Positions 46,579-57,531 are shown, numbered from the stretch's first letter. The stretch: DNA of 64,000 nucleotides from Psychrobacter immobilis (GCF_904846225.1 NZ_CAJGZJ010000003.1:235754-299753), one strand, 5' to 3'. Program-made: numbers and translations. The notes: generated by a model not told the origin, from the letters alone.

Positions 46579-49383
46579 TTATTGATCATCATCTATTGTA
46601 TGATCATTAGCAATATCGACAGCGTCGCTAATATCTGTCGTTGCTGCATGGTCAGTTGCCGCATCAATATCTATTTGCTCTTGACCATCCACATCAAACG
46701 TACCATCTTCTCTCATTGCATCGATCAGCTCATCGGCGCTTTCTTCGTTTTCAACACGCGCCATGGAGACCAGTTTCTCATCTTTAGATAAGCGAATCAA
46801 CGTGACACCCTGAGTATTACGACCAGAACTGGCGACATGCTCGACTGGCGTGCGCACAAGTGTCCCTTTATCTGAAATTAAGATGATATCATCTTCAGGC
46901 CCAACTTTAGTGGCACGGACTAGCGCACCATTACGCGCACTGGTCTTGATAGCGATAACGCCGCCACCACCACGATTCTGTGTATTGAACTCATCGATAA
47001 AGGTACGTTTACCAAAGCCGTTTTCACAAGCGATTAGAATTTCGCGTACATCATCTTCGATAACGACCAATGACTTGATAAATTCATCACTCGCCAAACG
47101 CATACCACGTACACCTTTAGCCGTACGACCCATAGCGCGGGCGTCATTCTCATCAAAACGAATGGCTTTACCACTTGAAGCAAACAACATCACTTCTTGG
47201 CTACCATTGGTGATACGAGCACTCACCAATTTATCACCATCTTCTAATCCAACCGCAATTAAGCCATTCGAGCGAATATTGGCAAATTGCTTAAGTTCTA
47301 CCCGCTTGACCGTGCCATTGGCGGTTGCAAAGAAGACAAAAGGAGGCTCCGCTTCATTGCTCTCTTCTAATAAATCATCATCGTTATCTGTCAATACCAC
47401 GGTAGATTTCGTAGATATATCTTCTACTATTTTTGGAATTGGCAGTATCGTTGTGACAGTTTCGTCGCCATTCAAACCTATCAGGTTGACCAATGGACGA
47501 CCACGCGCACCGCGACTGGCAATCGGTACTTCAAAACCACGTAAGCTAAAGACACGTCCACTATCCGTGAAGCACAATACCGTTGCATGCGTTGACGTCA
47601 CCACCAAATGATCGATCACATCGTCTTCTTTCATCGCGGTTGCAGACTTGCCTTTACCGCCACGTTTTTGCGCAACATAATCGTCAATTGGTTGGGTTTT
47701 TGCATAGCCAGTACGCGACACCGTCATGACGACCGTTTGTTCAGGAATCAAATCTTCACGATTAAAGTCAGTACGCGAGTCGATAATATCAGTACGACGC
47801 TCATCACCAAAATTATCACGAATCTCAATCATCTCGTTTGAGATAATGGTCATAAGCTTATCAAAATCGCCAAGAATAGACTCTAAATGAGCGATTTCAC
47901 GCAACAAGTCTTGGTATTCTTCTGTCAATTTATCTTGTTCAAGACCCGTCAAGCGATGCAATTGCATGTCTAAAATCGCATTGACCTGCTCTAATGACAA
48001 ACGATAACTTTGCTCACCTTCGATTGAGCCATCAATTAAGCCAAAAGGCGCTTTAGGATCTTCGCCTTCGATGAAGTCAGGACGTACTGATTGGCTACCA
48101 GCAGCCGTTAGCATCGCAACGACACTACCTGAACCCCATGTGTTATTTAATAAACTTTCACGTGCCAAACCGCGGTTAGCAGAAGCTTTAATCGCTGCAA
48201 TAATCTCGTCAATATTCGCCAATGCAACGGTCAGACCTTCCAATAAATGACCACGGACGCGTGCTTTATTAAGCTCATAAATTGTACGACGCGTCACCAC
48301 TTCTTGACGATGACGTACAAACGCGGCAATCAGCTGACGCAAGGTCAATACCTTTGGCTGACCATTATCTAGCGCCACCATATTGATACTGAAACTTGAT
48401 TCAAGAGGCGTTTGTAGGAACAAGTTATTAACGATAACTTCCGCTGTTTCTCCACGACGCAAATCAATAGCGATACGCATGCCGTCTTTATCAGACTCAT
48501 CACGAATCTCAGTAATACCTTCGATTTTTTTGTCACGCACCAGCTCTGCGATACGCTCAATCAACTTGGCTTTATTGGTTTGATAAGGCACTTCGGTAAA
48601 CACAATGCGTTCACGGTCACGGTTGACGCCCGTCTCACTCATCGGCTCAATAATATAACGACCACGTACGTGCAAACGGCCTTTACCGGTACGATAAGCA
48701 TCTAAAATGCCCGCGCGACCATAGATAATACCGCCTGTGGGAAAATCAGGGCCTGAGATGTGTGACATCAACTCTTCAGCTGAAACTTGTGGGTTATTTG
48801 CATAAGCCAAGCAAGCATTGATCACTTCGGTCAAATTATGCGGTGCCATATTAGTCGCCATACCGACGGCAATACCAGTCGCACCATTGACCAATAAGTT
48901 CGGAATACGTGCCGGCATAACGCTTGGCATACGCTCAGAACCATCGTAGTTGTCTTCCCAGTCAACCGTGTCTTTGTCTAGATCAGCAAGCATCTGGTGG
49001 GTCAGCTTGGTCATACGTACTTCGGTATAACGCATCGCTGCCGGTGGATCATCATCAATCGAACCAAAGTTACCTTGACCATCGACCATCGGATAACGCA
49101 GGCTAAAATCCTGTGCCATCCGCACAATCGCATCATATACGGCGCTATCGCCATGTGGGTGATATTTACCGATGACATCGCCGACCACACGGGCCGATTT
49201 TTTATAAGGTTTGTTGTAATCGTTAGATAGCACATGCATGGCGTACATGACACGGCGGTGTACAGGTTTGAACCCATCACGCACATCAGGTAGCGCACGC
49301 GAGACGATCACGCTCATCGCATAATCCAAATAGGATTGCTTTAGTTCATCTACAATGCCAATAGGACTGACCGATTCGCTCAT
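46579..49383 (-). CDS. gyrA: DNA gyrase subunit A
   Basis: A 934-residue topoisomerase subunit that, with GyrB, introduces negative supercoils. The breakage-reunion domain contains catalytic Tyr119 (AMRYTEVRM). The quinolone-resistance region reads [16 protein letters not shown], with Ser80 and Asp84 equivalent to E. coli Ser83 and Asp87, so the common resistance substitutions are absent. The GyrA box QKRGGKG is present, followed by six C-terminal beta-pinwheel blades. The acidic tail (about 50 residues, Asp/Glu/Ala-rich) is longer than in E. coli (875 aa). Start: ATG at 49383 with AAGGAG upstream is clearly better than the GTG at 49401. Confidence 0.97.
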   Translation of the reverse strand: MSESVSPIGIVDELKQSYLDYAMSVIVSRALPDVRDGFKPVHRRVMYAMHVLSNDYNKPYKKSARVVGDVIGKYHPHGDSAVYDAIVRMAQDFSLRYPMVDGQGNFGSIDDDPPAAMRYTEVRMTKLTHQMLADLDKDTVDWEDNYDGSERMPSVMPARIPNLLVNGATGIAVGMATNMAPHNLTEVINACLAYANNPQVSAEELMSHISGPDFPTGGIIYGRAGILDAYRTGKGRLHVRGRYIIEPMSETGVNRDRERIVFTEVPYQTNKAKLIERIAELVRDKKIEGITEIRDESDKDGMRIAIDLRRGETAEVIVNNLFLQTPLESSFSINMVALDNGQPKVLTLRQLIAAFVRHRQEVVTRRTIYELNKARVRGHLLEGLTVALANIDEIIAAIKASANRGLARESLLNNTWGSGSVVAMLTAAGSQSVRPDFIEGEDPKAPFGLIDGSIEGEQSYRLSLEQVNAILDMQLHRLTGLEQDKLTEEYQDLLREIAHLESILGDFDKLMTIISNEMIEIRDNFGDERRTDIIDSRTDFNREDLIPEQTVVMTVSRTGYAKTQPIDDYVAQKRGGKGKSATAMKEDDVIDHLVVTSTHATVLCFTDSGRVFSLRGFEVPIASRGARGRPLVNLIGLNGDETVTTILPIPKIVEDISTKSTVVLTDNDDDLLEESNEAEPPFVFFATANGTVKRVELKQFANIRSNGLIAVGLEDGDKLVSARITNGSQEVMLFASSGKAIRFDENDARAMGRTAKGVRGMRLASDEFIKSLVVIEDDVREILIACENGFGKRTFIDEFNTQNRGGGGVIAIKTSARNGALVRATKVGPEDDIILISDKGTLVRTPVEHVASSGRNTQGVTLIRLSKDEKLVSMARVENEESADELIDAMREDGTFDVDGQEQIDIDAATDHAATTDISDAVDIANDHTIDDDQ

Positions 49384-49458
49384 ATACACTCCTTCACTCA
49401 CATTCTTTTTCTAATGTTGACACTGTTGCTAAAGATATTCACGAACTATACAAAAATA

Positions 49459-49480
49459 TAGCTGCATCAATGCGCAGCTA
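49459..49480 (-). other. Hairpin in the presumed gyrA leader
   Basis: TAGCTGC and its complement GCAGCTA, with an 8-base loop, lie about 75 bp before the gyrA ATG. gyr promoters in other bacteria respond to supercoiling; this structure has no proven role. The rest of 49384-49677 shows no gene. Confidence 0.4.
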
Positions 49481-49677
49481 ATATTCAAAATATAGACCAT
49501 AAAAAGCACTACTCAACGTGCAAAACAATAGGAAAATGGCGATAGTTTTAATGTTTAATAAAAGAAGCTATTTTAGCACAAAATTGCTGATTTAGGGGCA
49601 TCTGACTGTCATTAAAATCAAGGAAAACAGCTCATTAGCCATGATATTCTGGCTAATTCACATCCCCTAAACATATA

Positions 49678-49857
49678 TCAGTGACAAGTTCGTTTTGATT
49701 GACTAATTTTGCCGTTTTTACAGACGAATTTACCGTCTGCTGAGCAGTGAGATACTCCGCCCATTTTGCCCGAGCAAGGGGTGTTTTGTGCCTGTGCTTG
49801 GCTGATAGGGAGCGTAATAAAGGCAAATGCCAGTAGTGACAACATCATTGATTTCAT
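49678..49857 (-). CDS. Small secreted Cys-rich protein
   Basis: A 59-residue precursor with a signal peptide (MKSMMLSLLAFAFITLPIS then QAQA) and a mature part of about 34 residues with four cysteines: NTPCSGKMGGVSHCSADGKFV then CKNGKISQSKRTCH. The spacing suggests two disulfides in the periplasm. The pattern C..GGxSHC..GKFVCxxG..S.s.+TC recurs in small exported bacterial proteins of unknown function, as far as I recall. The start at 49857 begins the signal peptide; the frame opens at 49887. Confidence 0.75.
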   Translation of the reverse strand: MKSMMLSLLAFAFITLPISQAQAQNTPCSGKMGGVSHCSADGKFVCKNGKISQSKRTCH

Positions 49858-49979
49858 ATTTTTTCTCTCATCAATTATTGAAAACACTTATTTAGCGAAG
49901 GAGATTCATAAAAAAACTGCACCCAACGGATACAGTTCTCTGATATTGAAAAGACCGTTACATTCAAGTCTAGACCATA

Positions 49980-51689
49980 TTAAGTGGCTTTAAATTCTTG
50001 ATTAAAGAATTCACGTGTTGCTTGCGTACAGGCAGTGCTGACGAGACCACCATGATAATTAGCTAATACTGCTGCTCCTGCTGCTTGTACTAACGTGGCT
50101 TGATCCGTAACCCCTGCGGCTTGAGCCGCTGCGATGGCTTTATTCTGAACCGCTGTCAAGTTAGCAGAAAATCCACCTTGAACTTTATCAAGTACAGTCG
50201 TTGCCATCCATGGATTGCTCATGGCACTACCGATCGAAGTCACTGCCCCGCGATTGCCTCTTGTATCGACATCTAGTACCGTGACATTGAGATTAGCAGC
50301 TGGCGCTGTACTTGCTTGTTGTATGATGGCAGTCATTGATCCTGTGTTTATATCATAATAAACGGTTGGATCTTGATTACCGCCACATAATAGCGTTGGC
50401 ATTTTGGGTATATAACCGCGCAGATCATTGTCTTTTAAGGCTTTGCGTAAATTATTTTTTGGATTTTCGGCAGGCAATACACCTGTACCAGCTATTAGGC
50501 TATCTTGGTTTTGTAGCGCATCACTAACGTAAGCGGCGCGGAAATCCGTTTTTATCAGATATTTATCATCATCAAACCCTAAGAATGCAAAAGGTAAATT
50601 GCTGGCTGGTAATTGATCAAGTATCGCATTATTGGTAGGTTTTGACTGAAAGAGCGCGTTATCTGGCAATTTACCTTCATTGACCAACTCACCAAAAGTT
50701 TTCATACTTGGCACCTGAGTATCAGCATACTGTGCCGAAAAGATATCTGATGGACTATTATAGATATTCTTATACTTTTTTTGCATGCCTTCTGCCAATA
50801 ATGGAGAGAAGCGAGTCGCGCCGATATTCACATTACCTGCAAAGATTGCATCACCAAACGCGGCTAGCGCATAAGGGCCCGATGAAGGTGCAATCGCTGT
50901 AACTGGTCTGTTTTGTTTCTCTAACAATCTAGCGGTTGCCATGGCTACATGTCCACCTTGAGAGTAACCGCTAACAAACAACGCACCAGAATCATCAATA
51001 TTGGTGTAATCGGTATCGTTCACCAGCTTTTGCTGCCTAATAATATCGCGGGCGCCGTCTAACGCATCGACCATATCAGTTGATTGTTGTTCTGCAACGA
51101 GATAGGGATGATAATCAAGATCAGATTTATCATAACCAGCATAGTTTGGCGCAACCACGATATAGCCTTGTGCGGCAAAGTTTGCGGCAATCAATGTCGC
51201 TTCACTAACTGCTGGATTTTTAGGATTGCCCACTTGGCTGAAATCATAACCTTTATCGGTGGTGGTACCATGAGCATAAAGCAATATGGGTCGATCGCCT
51301 TTACAGTCAACACTATCACCACTTGGCAACATCAATGCGGCTGTCGCATTAGTACGCTCGCCTGCCGCCCCTACTGTCGGATAGTTCACTTTCTCGATTT
51401 TGATACCGCATTTAGCAGCAGGCGTGCCTGTATTAGTTAAGCCAAAGCCCTTGTCTATTTGAGCAACACTAAATGAGCCAATCGTTTCAACGGTCGTATC
51501 GGAGGACGTAAATCTTTCGTCATCATCATCTCCGCAACCAACCAGCAGCAAACTACTGGCAATGGCGACCGACAATAAGCAGCGTGACATCTTTGGTTGG
51601 GTTGGTTGATTAATAATGACAGAGGTTAAGAGAGGCGTATTGGTCGCTGTTCTGGTGCTTGTACCAGTAGCAGATTTGGATTTTATCAT
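49980..51689 (-). CDS. Lipoprotein alpha/beta hydrolase, secretory-lipase-like
   Basis: A 569-residue protein. After a long Thr/Ser-rich N-region, the hydrophobic segment SVAIASSLLLVGC ends at a lipobox Cys followed by GDDDDE. This marks an outer-membrane or surface lipoprotein (acidic residues after the Cys). The hydrolase core contains ILLYAHGTTTDKGYDF and the nucleophile elbow FVSGYSQGGHVAM (GxSxG). This fits the secretory lipase/large esterase group. The ATG at 51689 has AAGGA nine bases upstream. A shorter start at 51593 (MSRCLLSV) would give a normal-length signal peptide but has no ribosome site. It is divergent from the methyltransferase. Confidence 0.82.
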   Translation of the reverse strand: MIKSKSATGTSTRTATNTPLLTSVIINQPTQPKMSRCLLSVAIASSLLLVGCGDDDDERFTSSDTTVETIGSFSVAQIDKGFGLTNTGTPAAKCGIKIEKVNYPTVGAAGERTNATAALMLPSGDSVDCKGDRPILLYAHGTTTDKGYDFSQVGNPKNPAVSEATLIAANFAAQGYIVVAPNYAGYDKSDLDYHPYLVAEQQSTDMVDALDGARDIIRQQKLVNDTDYTNIDDSGALFVSGYSQGGHVAMATARLLEKQNRPVTAIAPSSGPYALAAFGDAIFAGNVNIGATRFSPLLAEGMQKKYKNIYNSPSDIFSAQYADTQVPSMKTFGELVNEGKLPDNALFQSKPTNNAILDQLPASNLPFAFLGFDDDKYLIKTDFRAAYVSDALQNQDSLIAGTGVLPAENPKNNLRKALKDNDLRGYIPKMPTLLCGGNQDPTVYYDINTGSMTAIIQQASTAPAANLNVTVLDVDTRGNRGAVTSIGSAMSNPWMATTVLDKVQGGFSANLTAVQNKAIAAAQAAGVTDQATLVQAAGAAVLANYHGGLVSTACTQATREFFNQEFKAT

Positions 51690-52003
51690 CGTTACTATCC
51701 TTAGCAATGTTAGATGAGTCGGTTGCCGAGAGTCCTTGGCAATAGATAATTTCAATTTGGCAAATACTTTTAATCATTCTTCTTAAACATTCTTTAGTAA
51801 AACGTACATAATAATAATTGTTACTTAAACCTTACTATACTATTTATACCGTAAAAAATGATGAAAAGCTACTGAGAAACATGCACTTGATAGCATTTTT
51901 CATGGTATAAAAAATACTTCCTGCTATCGAACCAATTCTAGCTTAGCGTTCGTCTTTGTTGTACGATATGCCAAAATATAATCCTGTTACAGATAATCTC
52001 ACT

Positions 52004-52909
52004 ATGAAAACGAGCCATCAAAATATAAGTAAAAATGACACGCAATCGATAGACACGACACCGCAGGTAACGCAAGCAGAAGAGACGCGTACTGACCGCA
52101 ATTTCGATACCATTGCTGATCATTTTGAAAAGAAGGTTTACGGCGGCCTAAAAGGTGAAATTCGCTTGGCTGTTTTACGCCGTGATATTTTTGAATATAG
52201 CGTAGAGATGAGTAAAAGTCTTGGACGACCGTTACGTATTTTAGATGTGGGCGCAGGGCTTGCTCAGATTGCCATTGAGCTTGCCACTCAAGGTCATACT
52301 GTGGTCATCAATGATATTTCAGCCAATATGCTTGAGAAAGCAAAAGCGAGCGCAGCACAGATTAATACAGACCTTGATATAACGTGGTATGTTTGCCCCT
52401 ATCAAGCGCTGACAGATAAGCTGGCTAAAGACCATGAAATAAAGAATAGTGATAATACTGTTAAAAGCGACGCAAAGTTTGATTTGATCATGTCGCATGC
52501 CTTACTCGAATGGCTCGCAGATCCTGCCAGCGTCATGGACTTTTTTGATCAGCATTTGGCAGATAATGGCGCACTCTCTTTATGTTTTTATAATCCCGCC
52601 AGCTTTGATTATCGTAACCTGATTATGGGTAACTTTAATTTGCTCGATAACACCGAGTATAAAGCGGATAATAAAAAAAGCCTGACGCCCAATTATCCTG
52701 TTGCTAAAGAAGAGGTAGCCTCTTGGTTGGCAGCCCATCATTACCAAACCGTGCTCACCAGTGGTCTGCGTGTCTTTCATGATTATGCACCGCTCAAACG
52801 TGGCGGTCATAATGATCCAGATGCCGTGATACGAATGGAGCTACGTTACTCACAACAAGAGCCTTATAAATGGCTGGGACGTTATTTGCATATCATGGCA
52901 GCTCGGTAA
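52004..52909 (+). CDS. cmoM: SAM-dependent methyltransferase, CmoM-like
   Basis: A class I methyltransferase with motif I ILDVGAGLAQIAIELA, followed by VVINDISANML, and LIMSHALLEWLADP. The N-terminal block DRNFDTIADHFEKKVYGGLKG and the C-terminal HDYAPLKRGGHNDPDAVIRME match CmoM (formerly SmtA), which methylates carboxymethoxyuridine 34 to mcmo5U in tRNA. The start is uncertain: TTG 51956, ATG 51968 and ATG 52004 are all in frame and none has a clear ribosome site. I use 52004 because E. coli CmoM starts just before the DRNF block. Confidence 0.85.
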   Translation: MKTSHQNISKNDTQSIDTTPQVTQAEETRTDRNFDTIADHFEKKVYGGLKGEIRLAVLRRDIFEYSVEMSKSLGRPLRILDVGAGLAQIAIELATQGHTVVINDISANMLEKAKASAAQINTDLDITWYVCPYQALTDKLAKDHEIKNSDNTVKSDAKFDLIMSHALLEWLADPASVMDFFDQHLADNGALSLCFYNPASFDYRNLIMGNFNLLDNTEYKADNKKSLTPNYPVAKEEVASWLAAHHYQTVLTSGLRVFHDYAPLKRGGHNDPDAVIRMELRYSQQEPYKWLGRYLHIMAAR

Positions 52910-52925
52910 GGACGCTTGATAACCT

Positions 52926-54143
52926 CTACTTTACTGCTTCAATTCTCTCTGACCGATCATACTCTGACCAAGTCGTGGCATTGATCTCTTTTTCATCAAA
53001 TACCACGATATGTTCTAGTATGGGTAAGATGCCAATCTGAGATCCAATTTCATGATTATGATGACTGGCGACTAAAGATAATACGGTTTGCCCATCATCG
53101 AGTTGTAAGCGATACAAATAATTGGCACCGCGAAAGACACGGCCAATCACTAAAGCCGTCTGCGTGCTGTCGTCGTCATGAATGATATCATCAGGACGCA
53201 CGAGTACTTTGATTGGCGTGCCATTGGGATAATCATATTTACAATATTGCGGCTGTCCTGATTCATCGTGGACTTCCATGCGTCGATAGATATCACCTAA
53301 TGCCGTCTCAACACGACCCTCTTTGATAATACCGTCTATCATTGCGCCTTCGCCTACAAACTCAGCAACAAAAGGATTGATTGGCTCATGATATAGCTCG
53401 CTTGGAGTCGCCCACTGTACCAGCTTACCTTTATCCATGACCCCTACTTTGTCCGCGAGTGCAAACGCTTCGTTTTGGTCATGAGTCACCAAAATAGCGG
53501 TGGTATTGGTGCGTTTGAGAATATCACGAACATTCATTGCCAACGATTCGCGTAGCACCACATCCAAATTAGAAAACGGCTCATCCAGTAGCAATAATTT
53601 AGGCTTTGGTGCTAATGCGCGTGCTAACGCAACCCTTTGTTGCTGTCCACCTGACAGCTCATTGGGGCGTTTATCGGCATGCTCCGTTAATTCAACCAGA
53701 CTTAGCATTTCTGCAACACGGGCTTTTTTGTCAGCGGCAGACCATTTATTCAGACCAAAAGCAATATTTTTTGCCACACTCAGATGCCCAAAAAGCGCAT
53801 AATCCTGAAACACCATGCCCATGCCACGTTTGGCTGGTGCTACCGTGAATGCATTGCCAGCAGTTTTATCAGTGAGATACTGATCATTTAGGACAATGGT
53901 GCCGCCGCGACTCTGCTCCAACCCTGCAAGCGCTCGTAGCGCCGTGGTCTTTCCACAACCGCTATAACCCAAAAAGCAACCAATCTCGCCTTGTTGCAAC
54001 TCGAATGAGAGTCCATTGACGATGATCGTATCGTCATAGCCTACGATTAAATCTTGCACACTAAAGTAAGCATCGGTAGCATTTATCGACTTGGTAGTTA
54101 TTGATTTAGACTTTGGTGAGACTTTAATTGAATCCGTATACAT
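52926..54143 (-). CDS. fbpC: Ferric iron ABC transporter ATP-binding protein
   Basis: A 405-residue ABC ATPase with Walker A GYSGCGKTTALRALAG, Q loop VFQDYALFGHL, signature ELSGGQQQRVALARAL, Walker B LLLLDEPFSNLD and switch His LVTHDQNEAF. A TOBE-like domain lies near the C-terminus (IKVLVRPDDIIHDDDS). It lies 132 bp downstream of the permease. It energises iron uptake via the cognate FbpB. The N-terminus is about 25 residues longer than usual. Confidence 0.92.
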   Translation of the reverse strand: MYTDSIKVSPKSKSITTKSINATDAYFSVQDLIVGYDDTIIVNGLSFELQQGEIGCFLGYSGCGKTTALRALAGLEQSRGGTIVLNDQYLTDKTAGNAFTVAPAKRGMGMVFQDYALFGHLSVAKNIAFGLNKWSAADKKARVAEMLSLVELTEHADKRPNELSGGQQQRVALARALAPKPKLLLLDEPFSNLDVVLRESLAMNVRDILKRTNTTAILVTHDQNEAFALADKVGVMDKGKLVQWATPSELYHEPINPFVAEFVGEGAMIDGIIKEGRVETALGDIYRRMEVHDESGQPQYCKYDYPNGTPIKVLVRPDDIIHDDDSTQTALVIGRVFRGANYLYRLQLDDGQTVLSLVASHHNHEIGSQIGILPILEHIVVFDEKEINATTWSEYDRSERIEAVK

Positions 54144-54275
54144 AGACGATACCCGTTAGCTATTCGTGAACAAAACCCACAGATAAGACAGTAAAAACCA
54201 TAATAAAAGCAAGGCAGAAGTAAGGAGGACATTGACTGTGTCAGATTTTATTTAAGCGCTTTTTAAAAGTCGCTT

Positions 54276-55952
54276 TTATCCTTGCTTATCACTTTGACGC
54301 AGTAATATCCAAACAGGTAACAGTCCAACCAGCACAATCAATAAGCTTGGCAACGCTGCCCGTCCCCACATGCCCTCACTGGTCATCTCAAATACTCGCA
54401 CTGCAAGCGTATCCCAACCTTGTCGCCGCGTCATTAATGTAATCGGCATCTCTTTCATCACTTCGACAAAACCCATCAATAAAGCCGTCAATACGCCAGG
54501 GCTAAGCACGGGCAACATCACCTGTCGCCATCGCTGATAAGGACTGTCACTAAGCAATTTGGCCGCAGCTTCTTGATTGACCGTCAAGCGCTGTAACTGT
54601 CGATCCACTGGTTGAAAACTGACTGTCATAAAGCGCGTTGATAGCGCGAGTAGCATAACAATCACACTGCCTGATAGCACTTGCTTTGAGATAATCCCAA
54701 AGGCAATCATTTGATTGTCCAGCCAAGCGATAGGAATAAATATTCCCACTGCCAAAACCGTACCTGGCACCACATAACCCAAATTGGCCAACGTGGTCAT
54801 CAGCTTGGTCAATTTATCAGGGTATTGTCGTTTAATCCACGCGATAATAATTGCCAAAAAAGCAATGAAAAGCGTGGTCATACTAGCGATCATCAAGCTA
54901 TTGGTCACAAACTCAATATAACGTGCATCAAAATCTTGCCGAAAATTCAATGCAGTCCAGTAGATCAGCTGCAAAAAAGGTATTAAGAAGGCAATTGCAA
55001 ATACTAGCGTACACAGTAAGGTCATGGCCAGTTTGTTAAACGTATTGGTTTCAAAACGTTGGCTGCTGCCTTGAGTGACCGAACTACCACGCCTTGCTTG
55101 CCAATACTGCTCAAACAAGACCACGATAAAGACCACACCGATTAATAGAGCGGCTAACTGCGCTGCCGTCGTCAAACTAAAGAAACCAAACCATGCTTTA
55201 TAAATAGCCGTGGTAAAGGTGTCGACATTGAATACCGAAACCGCGCCAAAATCTGCCAATGTTTCCATGCTTGCCAACAACAACCCGCCAATGATCCACG
55301 GTAACGCTTGCGGCAACGCTAGCCGAAAAAATACTCGGCTACGGCTGAGACCCAGCATTTGCCCCGCTTCTATCGCACGCCTGCCTTGCGACAGAAATGC
55401 TTGACGCGCCAGCAAATAGACGTACGGATAAAACGCCAACGATAATACTAAGCCTGCGCCCCATACATTGCGTACCGACGGAATCGCAGTATCAATGCCT
55501 AAATCCCGCAAGCCCGTTTGTAATGGCCCGCTAAAATCAACAATGCCGACGGTGACAAACGCCAATACATAAGCTGGCATGGCAAGCGGTAACATCAGTG
55601 CCCATGAAAAAAACCGCTGTCCTGGGAAGCGGTACATACTGGTCACCCAAGCAAGCGCAGTACCAATAGTGCCAGAAATCACCATAACCATCGACAATAA
55701 AATCGCGGTGTTTTTGAGCACTTGCGGTAGCACATAATCTGCCATGTGCGTCCAGATATCTGCCACTGGTTGCGTCCATGACAGCAGCACGATCAAAATT
55801 GGCACAAGCATAAACAACGAAATCAGTCCTAAGACTGATTTTGAGAGAATACGTTTAAGGATAGTGCGGTCTTGACTGACCGCTTGTTTATCATTAACAC
55901 TGCCATTAACTGTATCGTTTTGACTAACAGACGCATCTGGCGTTGTGATCAT
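54276..55952 (-). CDS. fbpB: Ferric iron ABC transporter permease
   Basis: A 558-residue fused double permease with about twelve helices and two binding-protein-dependent transport domains. Each has an EAA-like loop (EAGQMLGLSRSRVFFRLALPQALP; EAAAKLLSDSPYQRWRQVMLPVLSP). FbpB-type fused permeases transport Fe3+ from the periplasmic FbpA. A 303 bp gap to fbpA holds a family 2 repeat. Confidence 0.92.
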   Translation of the reverse strand: MITTPDASVSQNDTVNGSVNDKQAVSQDRTILKRILSKSVLGLISLFMLVPILIVLLSWTQPVADIWTHMADYVLPQVLKNTAILLSMVMVISGTIGTALAWVTSMYRFPGQRFFSWALMLPLAMPAYVLAFVTVGIVDFSGPLQTGLRDLGIDTAIPSVRNVWGAGLVLSLAFYPYVYLLARQAFLSQGRRAIEAGQMLGLSRSRVFFRLALPQALPWIIGGLLLASMETLADFGAVSVFNVDTFTTAIYKAWFGFFSLTTAAQLAALLIGVVFIVVLFEQYWQARRGSSVTQGSSQRFETNTFNKLAMTLLCTLVFAIAFLIPFLQLIYWTALNFRQDFDARYIEFVTNSLMIASMTTLFIAFLAIIIAWIKRQYPDKLTKLMTTLANLGYVVPGTVLAVGIFIPIAWLDNQMIAFGIISKQVLSGSVIVMLLALSTRFMTVSFQPVDRQLQRLTVNQEAAAKLLSDSPYQRWRQVMLPVLSPGVLTALLMGFVEVMKEMPITLMTRRQGWDTLAVRVFEMTSEGMWGRAALPSLLIVLVGLLPVWILLRQSDKQG

Positions 55953-56039
55953 ATTATTATTACCGTGTCAGTCGCATAAAGACCTTGCCTCTACCAATCT
56001 CAAAAACACAATGAGCGCTCTCGAACTTATTCAAGTTAC

Positions 56040-56187
56040 TATAGTCAGTTCAGTATAAAAACGATACACGGTTTACAGCATAAATCTGGTATTTATGCTT
56101 CTTGCTTACTGTGCGCCTCACACTCCAGAGGCTACAAAAAATCAATACCAGTTGTACTGTCTCGCCTTTAGGTGGACTTAACGATAG
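56040..56187. repeat. MITE-like repeat family 2, copy 2, in the fbpA-fbpB gap
   Basis: A 148 bp non-coding element starting TATAGTCAGTTCAGTATAAA and containing CAGAGGCTACAAAAAATC. It aligns with 16105-16250 along its length; the right end is more diverged. A 9-base hairpin (AGCATAAAT/ATTTATGCT, 56077-56099) lies inside. It occupies half of the fbpA-fbpB gap, where it may lower expression of fbpBC relative to fbpA. Confidence 0.7.
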
Positions 56188-56255
56188 TATCAAAACTTGT
56201 CTTTTAGCGACTGACGTTTTTGAGAATGGTACTAATAATGATTACTGGAAGTTTT

Positions 56256-57395
56256 CTATTTATAGCCTGCTTTGTCCATCATTTGAATCGCTTGGGTTTG
56301 TAGCTCACCAAATTTTTGTACATTGATATCATCTTTCTTGAATTCACCCCACGATCTGAGCATTTCTGACTCGTCAACGCCTTCTTTGACTGGGAATTCT
56401 TTGTCTGAGCTGGCATAGAGACCTTGCGCTTTATCAGATGACAACCATTCAATTAGTTTAAGCGTGCCATCTGCATTGTCTGAACTGGCAACCACACCGG
56501 CTCCAGATATGTTTACGTGCGTACCAGTCGTGCCTTGGTTTGCCCAAAATAGCTTCACAGGGAAGTTAGGCTGCTCATCGAGTAAGCGACCATAGTAGTA
56601 ACTGTTAGACAATCCTACTTCGCACTGACCAGCAGCGATGGCTTTTAACATACTGGTATCATCACTGAAGACATCAGTGGCCAGATTAGCAACCCAGCCA
56701 CGAATGACTGCTTCGGTTTTTTCTTCACCTAAGTTTTCAATCATACTGGCAACCAATGACTGGTTATACACAGAGTTTGACGTGCGTAAACAAAGCTTGC
56801 CTTTCCACTTTGGATCAGCCAAATCTGCATAAGTCGATAATTGGTCGGGCGTGACTTTGCTTGGGTCATACATAATAGTACGTGCACGCAACGATAGACC
56901 CGTCCATAGGCCTTCTGGGTCACGATATTTTGCAGGAACATTCGCCTCCAAAATTTCTGAAGCCACTGGTTGAAGTAGACCTTGCTGCGCGGCTTGCCAT
57001 AAATTACCAGCATCAACTGTCAAAAGCATATCGGCTGGCGTATTTTTGCCCTCCGCTTGCAAGCGTGCCATCAGTGGACCATTTTTATCAGTCACCAGTT
57101 CAATATTGACACCTGTCTCTTCAGTATAACGATCTAGCAGAGGCTTAATTAACTGCTCGTTACGTGATGAGTAGATAGTAATGGTATTAGTATCATCGCT
57201 GGTAGCACCATCACTGGCAGCACTATTATTCACAGTGCCTTCCTCAGTACTAACCGCTGACGCATCTGCATCCACGCTCTCTTCTGTCGTAGACGAATTG
57301 CTACAGCCAGCTAGACCCAGCATCATGCCAAATACGGCAACTGATAAGGTGAGCTTGCTGGCAGTTAAGTTGGCAGTGACGGTATTCAATGACAT
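56256..57395 (-). CDS. fbpA: Ferric iron ABC transporter substrate-binding lipoprotein
   Basis: A 379-residue precursor with lipobox MLGLAGC, then a Ser/Glu/Asp/Thr-rich linker of about 35 residues. The type II periplasmic-binding domain begins NTITIYSSRNEQLIKPLLDRY, typical of FbpA/AfuA iron-binding proteins. The Fe3+-coordinating tyrosine dyad is in SNSYYYGRL (about residue 264). Most FbpAs are soluble; here the lipobox implies anchoring. The ATG at 57395 has GGGGA upstream (the frame begins at 57407). A Fur-box-like promoter lies upstream. Confidence 0.92.
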   Translation of the reverse strand: MSLNTVTANLTASKLTLSVAVFGMMLGLAGCSNSSTTEESVDADASAVSTEEGTVNNSAASDGATSDDTNTITIYSSRNEQLIKPLLDRYTEETGVNIELVTDKNGPLMARLQAEGKNTPADMLLTVDAGNLWQAAQQGLLQPVASEILEANVPAKYRDPEGLWTGLSLRARTIMYDPSKVTPDQLSTYADLADPKWKGKLCLRTSNSVYNQSLVASMIENLGEEKTEAVIRGWVANLATDVFSDDTSMLKAIAAGQCEVGLSNSYYYGRLLDEQPNFPVKLFWANQGTTGTHVNISGAGVVASSDNADGTLKLIEWLSSDKAQGLYASSDKEFPVKEGVDESEMLRSWGEFKKDDINVQKFGELQTQAIQMMDKAGYK

Positions 57396-57531
57396 GGTTT
57401 TCCCCATAATGGTGCTATAAATAATGATGCTATAAAAAGGTGAAATAAATGGCCAAATAAAACAGTACTACCAATCGATATATCGACCACTCATCATTGA
57501 GATTGATAAGACCAGAATGCATGAAAACAAC

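Noticed and set aside
46850..47611. A 253-codon open frame antisense to gyrA
   Set aside because: It lies wholly opposite a strongly conserved gene. Its composition mirrors gyrA codons and it has no domain signature.
49100..49170. Quinolone-resistance substitutions in gyrA
   Set aside because: The region reads [13 protein letters not shown], with the susceptible-type Ser and Asp.
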